DNA of 64,000 nucleotides from Actimicrobium sp035984655. Lineage in GTDB: Bacteria; Pseudomonadota; Gammaproteobacteria; Burkholderiales; Burkholderiaceae_D. The position numbers and the translations under genes were made by a program. The notes under the pieces are model-generated. The model did not search any database. It saw only the letters and a program-made list of their open reading frames with translations, and was not told where the DNA came from. How positions within the stretch are numbered: the stretch's first letter is position 1; the number at the start of each line of letters is the position of its first letter. Below, one piece after another: positions 17,747-25,225 of the stretch. Where the stretch lies: contig NZ_JAXCHT010000008.1 in NCBI RefSeq assembly GCF_035984655.1, positions 62,001 through 126,000 of the forward strand. Reading direction: 5' to 3'.

Positions 17747-19127
17747 GGCCATGCTGGTCCGCCTCGGTGCGCGTCTGCAGAAACTGCTGCTGCCGGCCGC
17801 TACCGACGATGCCGAACGGCGCGCCGATCTCGAATTCATGTCCGACAGCAGTGCCGCGCTGGTCGCCGGCACGCCGCGCTTCGGCTCGCTGATCATCCGC
17901 GGCCTGGTGCTGTTCATCGTGCTGGCCATCGTGTGGGCAACCTTTGCTCCCATTGATGAAATCACGATCGGCGAGGGCAAGGTGATCCCGTCCGGGCAAG
18001 TGCAGGTGATCCAGAATCTGGAAGGCGGCATCGTCGCGCAGATTCCGGTGCAGGTCGGCGATCTGGTGCAGAAGGATCAGATCGTCCTGTATCTGGACAA
18101 GACCCGCTTTTCGTCGTCGGTCGACGAAGTCACCGCCAAGTACCAGGCGCTGCAGGCCAGGATCGCGCGCCTGACCGTTGAAACCGATGGCCGCCCGTTT
18201 GCCGCGCCGGCCGAACTGGTCAAGGCCAATCCAAACGTGGTCGAAGAAGAAAAGCAGTTGCACCTGAACCGCCAGCGTGAACTCGATGCGGCGCTGACAG
18301 TGCTGCGCGAGCAAGCCAATCAGCGCGGCCAGGAGTTGCGCGAAAAGCGCGCCCGCCTGACCCAGCTCGAGGAGAGCCAGCGCCTGGTGACCAAGGAGCT
18401 AACCATCAGCAAACCGCTGGTCGCGCAGGGAGTGCTGTCGGAAGTCGAAGTGCTGCGACTGGAACGGCAGGTCAGCGATCTGCGTGGCGAAACCGAAGCC
18501 ACCCGTCTGGCCATTCCGCGCATCGACCAGAGTCTGTCCGAGGCGCGTGCCAAGGTCGATGGCCAGCTTGCCAAGTTTCGCTCCGACGCCGCCACCGAAC
18601 TCAATCTGGCGCGTTCCGAATTCGAACAATCGCGTGCCTCCGGCGTGGCGATGGCGGATCGGCTGGCACGCACCGCTGTGCGTTCGCCGGTGGCCGGCAT
18701 CGTCAAGCAAATGAAGATCGCCACCGTCGGTGGCGTGATCCAGCCTGGCATGGATGTGATGGAAATCGTCCCGATCGAAAACAATCTGCTGATCGAAGCA
18801 CGGGTGCGTCCGGCCGATGTCGCCTTCATCCATCCGGGGCAGCCGGCGACGGTCAAGTTGAGCGCCTACGATTTTTCGATTTATGGCGGACTGGATGCCA
18901 AGGTCGACAACATCACCGCCGATTCGATCACCAACGACAAGGGCGAGAGCTTCTATCTGGTGCGGGTGCGAACCCTGCGCAACAACCTCGGCGCAGGCGA
19001 CAAGAACCTGCCGATCATCCCCGGCATGATGGCCACCATCCATATCCGCACCGGCAAGAAAACCGTGCTCAACTATCTGTTGAAACCCGTCATCAAGGCC
19101 AAGCAGGAAGCTTTGCGCGAACGCTGA
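17730..19127 (+). CDS. lapC: HlyD-family periplasmic adaptor of type I secretion (LapC-like)
   Basis: 465 residues with a single inner-membrane helix (LIIRGLVLFIVLAIVWATFA, about residues 48-68). A lipoyl-like half-motif follows (EGKVIPSGQVQVIQNLEGG IVAQI type), then a long coiled coil (about residues 130-300) and the returning beta-barrel part (RSPVAGIVKQMKI, LLIEARVRPADVAFI). It bridges LapB and an outer-membrane TolC-like channel. The gene overlaps lapB by 17 bp. No channel gene follows here; one is present at 58254-59591. Confidence 0.93.
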   Translation: MLQKFKAMLVRLGARLQKLLLPAATDDAERRADLEFMSDSSAALVAGTPRFGSLIIRGLVLFIVLAIVWATFAPIDEITIGEGKVIPSGQVQVIQNLEGGIVAQIPVQVGDLVQKDQIVLYLDKTRFSSSVDEVTAKYQALQARIARLTVETDGRPFAAPAELVKANPNVVEEEKQLHLNRQRELDAALTVLREQANQRGQELREKRARLTQLEESQRLVTKELTISKPLVAQGVLSEVEVLRLERQVSDLRGETEATRLAIPRIDQSLSEARAKVDGQLAKFRSDAATELNLARSEFEQSRASGVAMADRLARTAVRSPVAGIVKQMKIATVGGVIQPGMDVMEIVPIENNLLIEARVRPADVAFIHPGQPATVKLSAYDFSIYGGLDAKVDNITADSITNDKGESFYLVRVRTLRNNLGAGDKNLPIIPGMMATIHIRTGKKTVLNYLLKPVIKAKQEALRER

Positions 19128-19131
19128 GCGC

Positions 19132-19154
19132 GATGCCGGTACAATTCCGGCATC
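19132..19154 (+). promoter_or_regulatory. Hairpin and -10-like element at the lapC-psd junction
   Basis: GATGCCGG and CCGGCATC form a perfect 8-bp inverted repeat around a loop containing TACAAT. The hairpin could weakly end the lapBC transcript. Equally, TACAAT could be the -10 of a psd promoter. It lies in the first codons of the longest psd frame, which argues for the downstream GTG start. Confidence 0.4.
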
Positions 19155-20017
19155 CGTTTCCGTTGAAAGTCACCGTGCCCGATCCCTTTGTTGTCTTGCA
19201 ATACCTGCTGCCGAAGAAAGCCATCAACTGGTTTTCCGGGATCGTCGCCAATGGCCAGGCCGGCGCCATCACCACCGGCATAATCCGCAGCTTCGTTGCC
19301 CGTTATCAGGTCAACATGGATGAAGCCGCCAATCCGGACATCAGCAGCTATCCGAGTTTCAATGCGTTTTTTACCCGCGCGCTGCGGCCCGGCGCCCGTA
19401 CCCTGGCCGAGACCGATTTCATTTGTCCGGTCGATGGCGCGATCAGCCAACTGGGTGCGATCGAACGCGACCAGATTTTTCAGGCCAAGGGCCATCACTA
19501 CTCGACTACTGCGCTGGTCGGTGGCGATCACCAGCTGGCCAACCAGTTCCTCAATGGCAGCTTCGCCACCATCTATCTGAGTCCGAAGGATTACCACCGG
19601 ATTCACATGCCCTGCGCGGGTCGCCTGTTGCGCATGATTTACGTCCCCGGCGACCTGTTCTCGGTGAACCCGGTGACGGCGCGCGGCGTACCGGGCCTGT
19701 TCGCCCGCAACGAGCGCGTGGTGTGTGTGTTCGAGAACGCCGACGGGCCGTTCGTGCTGACGCTGGTCGGTGCGACTATCGTCGGCAGCATGAAAACCGT
19801 GTGGCATGGCGTGGTCAATCCGCCGCGCACCCGCGCCATCCGCGAATGGGATTACAGCGACCAGCAGATCGTGCTCGGCAAGGGCGAGGAAATGGGCCAA
19901 TTTCTGCTGGGTTCGACCGTGGTGATGCTGTTCCCGGCCGGACGCATCGTGCTCAATCCCGACTGGGTGGCCGGCGTGCCGGTCCGGCTCGGCGATGCGA
20001 TGGGCAACATGCCGTAA
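19133..20017 (+). CDS. psd: Phosphatidylserine decarboxylase
   Basis: 294 residues. It converts phosphatidylserine to phosphatidylethanolamine at the inner membrane. The proenzyme self-cleaves at the LGST motif (GQFLLGSTVVMLFPAGRI, about residue 260) to form the pyruvoyl group. FICPVDGAISQLG, YLSPKDYHRIHMP and VWHGVVNPPR are also diagnostic. The listed start is the ATG at 19133, but its first codons overlap an 8-bp inverted repeat (19132-19154) enclosing TACAAT. The GTG at 19175, preceded by GAAAG, gives the more usual short N-terminus (PDPFVVLQYLLP) and may be the true start. Confidence 0.93.
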   Translation: MPVQFRHPFPLKVTVPDPFVVLQYLLPKKAINWFSGIVANGQAGAITTGIIRSFVARYQVNMDEAANPDISSYPSFNAFFTRALRPGARTLAETDFICPVDGAISQLGAIERDQIFQAKGHHYSTTALVGGDHQLANQFLNGSFATIYLSPKDYHRIHMPCAGRLLRMIYVPGDLFSVNPVTARGVPGLFARNERVVCVFENADGPFVLTLVGATIVGSMKTVWHGVVNPPRTRAIREWDYSDQQIVLGKGEEMGQFLLGSTVVMLFPAGRIVLNPDWVAGVPVRLGDAMGNMP

Positions 20018-20019
20018 TC

Positions 20020-20316
20020 ATGCAGCGCTTTTCCGTCACCATCGAACCGCAGGAGTGGACCTTCGAGGCCGACCCGTCGATGCCGCTGATGGAGGCGGCG
20101 CGGCTGGCCGGCATTACCCTGCCGAGCTCCTGCCGCAATGGCAGCTGCCGCACCTGCCTGTGCCGCTTGAGCGAGGGTTCGGTGCAGTACCGGATCGATT
20201 GGCCCGGCCTGAGTGCGGAAGAAAAAAAGGCCGGCTACATCCTGCCATGCGTGGCCCATCCGGCCTCGGACCTGGCGTTCTGGGAGCGCCGTGCGCGCCA
20301 GACCGACCCGTCGTAG
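20020..20316 (+). CDS. 2Fe-2S ferredoxin (plant/adrenodoxin-type fold)
   Basis: 98 residues, with the ATG two bases after the psd stop. The four cluster cysteines follow the chloroplast-type pattern: SCRNGSCRTC gives C-x4-C-x2-C, and the last Cys lies in YILPCVAHP. It is an electron carrier; the partner is unknown. A single-domain protein of this length is normal for the family. It is probably co-transcribed with psd. The stop TAG abuts the lrgB stop without a spacer. Confidence 0.93.
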   Translation: MQRFSVTIEPQEWTFEADPSMPLMEAARLAGITLPSSCRNGSCRTCLCRLSEGSVQYRIDWPGLSAEEKKAGYILPCVAHPASDLAFWERRARQTDPS

Positions 20317-21042
20317 TCAGATCACCCCGAGCAGCCGCAGCGCCAGCGGCAACAGCAACGCCGTCAACACGCCGGACACGCCCATCGCCAGACCGGCAAA
20401 GGCGCCCATCTCTTCACTGACCTGAAAGCCGCGCGCGGTGCCGATGCCATGCGCCGAGACGCCCAGCGCAAAGCCCATCACGCTGTGGTCGGTCACTTTC
20501 ATCAGCCGCAGGATGCTGCGCGCCAGGGTCGCCCCGAGAATCCCGGTAGCGATCACCAGCACCGCCGTCAGCGACGGCAGGCCACCGATCTTCTCGGCGA
20601 TACCCATCGCAATCGGCGTGGTCACCGATTTCGGCGCCAGCGACAGGATGGTTGCCTTCGACGCGCCCAGCAGCCAGGCCGTGCCCATCGCCGTGGCGAT
20701 CGCCGCCGTGCTGCCGGCCAGCACGCCGACCAGCAACGCAAACCAGTCGCGGCGCAGTTTCGACAATTGCTGATACAGCGGAATGGCCAGCGCCACGGTG
20801 GCCGGCCCGAGCAGGAAATGGACGAACTGCGCGCCGTCGAAATAGGTTTGATACGGTGTGCCGGTCAGCGTCAGGACCAGCACCAGCAGCGCCACGGAAA
20901 TCGCCACCGGATTGGCCAGCGGGTTGAATTTGGCGCGCTGGTAGATGGTCCACGCCAGTTGATATGCCAGCAGCGTTGCCGTTAGTCCGAGCAACGGCGA
21001 GCCCGCCAGATAAACCCAGATTTCATTGAGCCGGGGCGTCAT
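20317..21042 (-). CDS. lrgB: LrgB/CidB family membrane protein
   Basis: 241 residues from the ATG at 21042, which overlaps the lrgA stop by four bases; a longer in-frame start at 21126 would lie wholly inside lrgA. Seven or more hydrophobic helices are seen. The LrgB signature includes LAPKSVTTPIAMGIAEKIGG and the VMGFALGVSAHGIGTARGF segment. LrgAB/CidAB pairs are holin/antiholin-like systems linked to murein hydrolase control, and in some bacteria to pyruvate or glycolate transport. Which applies here is open. Confidence 0.93.
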   Translation of the reverse strand: MTPRLNEIWVYLAGSPLLGLTATLLAYQLAWTIYQRAKFNPLANPVAISVALLVLVLTLTGTPYQTYFDGAQFVHFLLGPATVALAIPLYQQLSKLRRDWFALLVGVLAGSTAAIATAMGTAWLLGASKATILSLAPKSVTTPIAMGIAEKIGGLPSLTAVLVIATGILGATLARSILRLMKVTDHSVMGFALGVSAHGIGTARGFQVSEEMGAFAGLAMGVSGVLTALLLPLALRLLGVI

Positions 21043-21371
21043 TTCTGCAACCTGCGCACCACGGCTGCCGTGACCGCAATCGAGACCACGGTGCTGCTTG
21101 CCAGCGCCACCGCGATCGGCAGCCATTCGGCCGAGACCCGCTGTGCGTGGACCATGATGCCGACCCCGGCGGGAACAAACAGCAGCGACAGATGGCGCAG
21201 CAGTTCCATGGAGGTTGGCGCCAGTTTGGCCGCGGCGTCGCGCTTGAGCATCAGGTACACCAGCAACAACAGCATGCCGATGACCGGGCCGGGAATTGGC
21301 AACGACAACGCATGGGCGAGGCCCTCGCCGATCGATTGAAACACCAGCAGGGTGGCGAAGGTGGCAATCAT
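21039..21371 (-). CDS. lrgA: LrgA/CidA family holin-like protein
   Basis: 110 residues with four hydrophobic helices. The CidA/LrgA signature is IPGPVIGMLLLLVYLML followed by an LLRHLSLLFVPAGVGIM helix. It forms a two-gene operon with lrgB (four-base overlap). LytSR-type regulators control lrgAB in other bacteria; the LytS/LytTR pair of this window lies 15 kb away. Confidence 0.93.
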   Translation of the reverse strand: MIATFATLLVFQSIGEGLAHALSLPIPGPVIGMLLLLVYLMLKRDAAAKLAPTSMELLRHLSLLFVPAGVGIMVHAQRVSAEWLPIAVALASSTVVSIAVTAAVVRRLQK

Positions 21372-21435
21372 GGGCAGGGTCCTGGCGGGTTCGAATCGGC
21401 CAAGTCTAGCTGATTGCCGCGACCACCACCGTGGT

Positions 21436-23073
21436 CTAGAACGATTCCCAGTCCGACGAGGCGGACGCCTTCGGCAAACGCGCTGGGGCCGTGCGCGGCA
21501 TTGCTGGCACGGCGGCGCGCTGACGCACCGGCAATGTGCTGATCGTGGCGCTGAGTTGCGCCGACAGTTTGAAGTCGGCCAGACTGGTATTCAGGCTGAC
21601 GGCCTGCTGCTGCAGCGATTCGGCGGCAGCGGCAGCCTGTTCCACCAGCGCAGAGTTCTGCTGGGTCATTTCATCCATGGCCGAGACGGCCTGGCCAATT
21701 TCTTCGATGCCGGCGCTCTGTTCGGTGCTCGCCGCAGAAATCTCCGACATGATGTCGGTAACCCGCTTCACCGACGCAACGATCTCTTCCATCGTGTTGC
21801 CGGCCTCATCCACCAGTGCCGAGCCTTTTTCGACATTTGCCACGGAGTCATTGATCAGCATCTTGATCTCGCGTGCGGCGGCGGCGCTGCGCTGGGCCAG
21901 ATTGCGCACTTCCGCGGCCACCACGGCAAAACCGCGACCCTGCTCACCGGCGCGGGCCGCTTCCACCGCAGCATTCAGCGCGAGGATGTTGGTCTGGAAC
22001 GCAATCCCGTCGATGACGCTGATGATGTCGGCGATCTTGCGGGCCGAGCCATTGATGTCGGCCATCGTGCTGACCACCTCGCCGACCACGCGGCCGCCGC
22101 GCACTGCGACATCGGAGGCGCTGACGACCAACTGATTGGCTTGCCGGGCATTGTCGGCATTTTGCTTGACGGTGTCGGTCATGGCCGCCATTTGCGCTGC
22201 CGTCTGCTGCAGGCTGCTGGCCTGCGATTCGGTGCGCGATGACAAATCGGCGTTGCCCGACGCGATCTCGCTGCTGGCCACATGGATCGTTTCGGACGAC
22301 ACCTTGATGCCGGAGATCATGCCTTCCAGCCGCAACTTCATTTCCTTCAGCGCGCCCAGCAAGCTGCTGCCGTCGTGCGTGTCGACCGTGATATCCATCG
22401 ACAGGTCGCCGGCGGCAATGGTTTGCGCAATGGTGCGGGCGTATTCCGGTTCACCGCCGAGTTGCTGCCAGATCGTGCGCACCACGAAGTACGACACCAC
22501 CACCAGCGACAGCGTCACAATCAGCGCCACCAGCACGCTGGTGATCAGCACGCTGCGCACGTTGGCAGCGCTATGGGCAATGCCGTTCTTGAACTGCAGC
22601 TGCGCGACTTCGTTGGTTTTGGCGAGGTCGGCTTCGAGCACCTTGAGCGATGATTGCATCGCCGCGATCGCCGGTTGCGCATCACCCTGCTCCATTTCCA
22701 GCATCAGCCGGGCCGACTTTGCCGCCGGCGCATAGTAGGCATCGAATTCGGCACCGAGCCGCGTTCCGGTCGCTTCCTGCCCCTTGATGGCGGCAAATTT
22801 CTTCATCCGCTCACGGACTTTTTTGGCTTGCTCGGCAATCAGATCGGGGCGCTTCTTGTCGCCCTCGCCGACCGCATCCTTGAAGCCGTCGGTGATCGCC
22901 TGCACGTCCGAGAGCAACAGCTTGGCCTGATCGACCACCGGATAATCGATCTCTTCGGTATTCTGGATCGACGACATCGCGGTGGTCGAGAAATAGATAC
23001 TGATGACCAGTCCGACTCCAAAAATCAGCGTCGCAAGAAAAGGTAATGCCCAGATGCGGCGCTTGATACTCAT
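21436..23073 (-). CDS. Methyl-accepting chemotaxis protein
   Basis: 545 residues. A first membrane helix lies at about 8-30. A four-helix-bundle-type periplasmic domain (about 31-187) precedes the second helix (VLITSVLVALIVTLSLVVVSYFVV). HAMP and methylation helices follow, then the highly conserved signalling tip IAFQTNILALNAAVEAARAG. The protein ends DWESF, a close match to the NWETF-type tether that binds CheR/CheB, so it is probably a high-abundance, self-adapting receptor. It lies 55 bp past a terminator that separates it from the upstream porin-like/binding-protein pair. The ligand is unknown. Confidence 0.95.
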   Translation of the reverse strand: MSIKRRIWALPFLATLIFGVGLVISIYFSTTAMSSIQNTEEIDYPVVDQAKLLLSDVQAITDGFKDAVGEGDKKRPDLIAEQAKKVRERMKKFAAIKGQEATGTRLGAEFDAYYAPAAKSARLMLEMEQGDAQPAIAAMQSSLKVLEADLAKTNEVAQLQFKNGIAHSAANVRSVLITSVLVALIVTLSLVVVSYFVVRTIWQQLGGEPEYARTIAQTIAAGDLSMDITVDTHDGSSLLGALKEMKLRLEGMISGIKVSSETIHVASSEIASGNADLSSRTESQASSLQQTAAQMAAMTDTVKQNADNARQANQLVVSASDVAVRGGRVVGEVVSTMADINGSARKIADIISVIDGIAFQTNILALNAAVEAARAGEQGRGFAVVAAEVRNLAQRSAAAAREIKMLINDSVANVEKGSALVDEAGNTMEEIVASVKRVTDIMSEISAASTEQSAGIEEIGQAVSAMDEMTQQNSALVEQAAAAAESLQQQAVSLNTSLADFKLSAQLSATISTLPVRQRAAVPAMPRTAPARLPKASASSDWESF

Positions 23074-23098
23074 GATTGGAATCGCTCCATGTCAAATT

Positions 23099-23120
23099 AA
23101 AAAACGGGGCCAAGCCCCGT
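23099..23120 (-). terminator. Terminator after the binding-protein-like gene
   Basis: ACGGGGC (23104-23110) and GCCCCGT (23114-23120) form a perfect 7-bp stem with a CAA loop, followed on the minus strand by six T. It ends the 24813-23129 transcription unit before the chemoreceptor gene. Confidence 0.9.
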
Positions 23121-23128
23121 ATCGTATT

Positions 23129-23548
23129 TTACTTCACGGTCAACACTGCCTTGACCGAACCATCAACCGACGCCTTGTCGACGTAGCCGATCATCTTCGG
23201 ATCAGCCGCGACCGCTTTCCTGACATCGGCCGCCGTGCCCAGATCCTTCGGCGGGGTACCCTTGCCGGTGAACACCAGCTTGGACCAGATCGTCTTGACC
23301 TGCGACGGTTCCTTGTCGGTCACCTTCTTGTAGAACTCGGCGCGCATCGGCGCACTTTCGGCCTGATCCACTGGCGTGAGCACAGTCGACTTTCCCAGGA
23401 AGATTTGCGCAACTTCGTCTTCCGTCATGCTTGCCGCAGCAAACTTCGGGTTGACGATCACTACCACCTCGGCCATGGCCGCGGCGCTCATTGCCGTCAG
23501 CAACAACGCCGTGACGACCTTCGAAAACATGCAATTCATGGTCAGCAT
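23129..23548 (-). CDS. Periplasmic phosphate-binding-like protein (PBP-like, short)
   Basis: 139 residues. The ATG at 23548 or the one at 23539 leads into a signal peptide ending AMA-E. The mature part (EVVVIVNPKFAAASMTEDEVAQIFLGKSTVL, then IWSKLVFTGKGTPPKDL and MIGYVDK) matches the short PstS-like/type-2 periplasmic-binding family, about half the length of a true PstS. No ABC permease or ATPase is near. The gene begins 2 bp after the porin-like gene's stop codon on the same strand, so the two are an operon. Ligand binding and function are unproven. Confidence 0.8.
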   Translation of the reverse strand: MLTMNCMFSKVVTALLLTAMSAAAMAEVVVIVNPKFAAASMTEDEVAQIFLGKSTVLTPVDQAESAPMRAEFYKKVTDKEPSQVKTIWSKLVFTGKGTPPKDLGTAADVRKAVAADPKMIGYVDKASVDGSVKAVLTVK

Positions 23549-23550
23549 CC

Positions 23551-24813
23551 TCAGAATACGAAATCAACACCGGCGGCAAGCACCGTGACAGGACCGGTAA
23601 AGCCCGGCGTCGGCGTCAGGAACATGCCCTGGCCGTTTTTTGGCGAGATGCGATCAAGCTGCACCTTCAGTGCCGCCGACTTGTTGAAGTCCCAGCGCAC
23701 GCCGATAGTGTTGGTGCTTTGCTCGCCTTGCGTACCGGTGGTGGTCAGCGAGGTCACGCCAGCCGACAATACGCGCAGGGTAGGACCACATGAAGCAGGC
23801 CGGCCGGCCGGGCAGCTGCCAGGTACCGAGTTGGCGACCACCGTGTCGCGCTTGAGGAACGAATGGCTGGCGTACGGCAACCAGCTACCCACGCGGTAAC
23901 CCGCCATCAGATATGCCGACGACGTATTGTTGATATAGCTGTCGGTGCGACGTTTCGCATATTCCGACTGCACCACGATGTTGTGCCAGTCCAGCGCCAG
24001 GCCGACCGAGGTGAACGAGGCTTTCTTGTCCTTGACTTCAAGCCGGGTTGCCAGATCGCCCATCCCGGGAATCACGAAGCCGTTGCCGGCCGCACGCAGG
24101 CCGCCAACCAGACCGTTCAAGCCCGCCGAGTTGTCGATCGTGATACGGGTGTCGGAGCGCCCGAAGCGCAGGGTCAATGGTCCGTTTTCAGCAGTGAGGT
24201 TGAGTGCCGTCAGGCGCTTTGCATCGACCGTCACGACCGAGTTCGGGCCGGTTCCGATGGTCGATTTCGAGACACCAACGCCGAGTTGACCGGTCAGTGT
24301 GGTCTCGCCAAAACTGTGCTGGTAAATCGCGTCAACGCCATCAAGCGCGTCGAGCGTTACCTGCGAGTAGACATCGGACGGCGGCCGGATCATGGTGTTG
24401 GCGTAGCCGACATTGCGATACTCGGAAATCATGTACACCGGCAAGCCCAACCGGCCGACCCGAACACTGAAGGAATCAGACAGGCGGGCCTTGAGGAATC
24501 CAAGATTGAGTTCAAGACCAATGTCATCACGCGAACTCTTGCGCGCCAGCAGCTGGCCGGTGGCCGAGAACATGGCGTTGAATTTTGCGGTCGCCTGCAG
24601 GCCGAGGTTGGAATCGACGTCGGCCTTCCAGCCGGTGCCGACGCCGGTTGGCTGCGCCGGACGGGCGAAGCGGGCGTCGTTGGTATCGCTGCGCGTGAAA
24701 GCCGCGGTACCAAAACCGCTGACCGCAATGGCTGAAACGTCGTCATCGGCATGGGCCGCGCAAACAGAAAACGGCAGCGCCACTAGCGCGGCCATCAATG
24801 GCAAAATCTTCAT
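23551..24813 (-). CDS. Outer-membrane beta-barrel porin-like protein
   Basis: 420 residues with a signal peptide (about residues 1-22, ending AHA-D). Alternating beta-strand pattern runs throughout, and the C-terminal strand ends VLAAGVDFVF with the terminal Phe of outer-membrane barrels. It differs from the trimeric porin at 7.9 kb. The SGFGTAAFTRSDTNDA start and SVRVGRLGLPVYMISEYRNVGYANTM resemble the OprB/DcaP-like single-gene porins found beside short phosphate-binding-like proteins. The solute is not known. Confidence 0.82.
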   Translation of the reverse strand: MKILPLMAALVALPFSVCAAHADDDVSAIAVSGFGTAAFTRSDTNDARFARPAQPTGVGTGWKADVDSNLGLQATAKFNAMFSATGQLLARKSSRDDIGLELNLGFLKARLSDSFSVRVGRLGLPVYMISEYRNVGYANTMIRPPSDVYSQVTLDALDGVDAIYQHSFGETTLTGQLGVGVSKSTIGTGPNSVVTVDAKRLTALNLTAENGPLTLRFGRSDTRITIDNSAGLNGLVGGLRAAGNGFVIPGMGDLATRLEVKDKKASFTSVGLALDWHNIVVQSEYAKRRTDSYINNTSSAYLMAGYRVGSWLPYASHSFLKRDTVVANSVPGSCPAGRPASCGPTLRVLSAGVTSLTTTGTQGEQSTNTIGVRWDFNKSAALKVQLDRISPKNGQGMFLTPTPGFTGPVTVLAAGVDFVF

Positions 24814-25225
24814 GTGTACACTCGGTATGAATTGGAAGGAGGTATTCGGGTCACCATCGGCGCCACGTCCGGTTGGGACGGGCGGTCAGGCAAACAGCAG
24901 ATGGGTTGCATCGGGCCGTAGTGTATCGGCACTCGTTTCTTTTTGGAAATGTTTTCATCATTTACGGGTAACTGTCTTTTTTACACCACTGCTTTCGTTC
25001 AACCCATTTGCAGAATAATGCTCCATGAAAATAAAAGCCTCGAAACCCCGGTTGCAAAGCGATCCTGCTCACATAGCGTCGTTATCGATACAACAGTCCG
25101 GTGCCGGCCTGCGGCGCGTAAACTGACACGACCATCGCGCGAGACCATGCGTAAATCTGCCGCGCGGCACCGGTTCACGCCCTCGATGGCGTGCTACGCT
25201 CGACCTTCACTTATTTCCCGTCCCC
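24814..25225. other. Divergent intergenic region before the Pls NRPS gene
   Basis: About 410 bp lies between the divergent porin-like gene and the NRPS gene. It must contain both promoters. An 8-bp palindrome GTGTACAC (24814-24821) sits directly before the porin-like start. The stretch at 24930-25030 is AT-richer. No convincing -35/-10 pair or RNA gene was seen. Confidence 0.4.

Noticed and set aside
15551..18031. Very long open frame (826 codons) on the strand opposite lapB/lapC
   Set aside because: High GC gives long antisense frames. Its translation is His/Arg/Gln-rich without domains, while the opposite strand encodes a complete ABC transporter.
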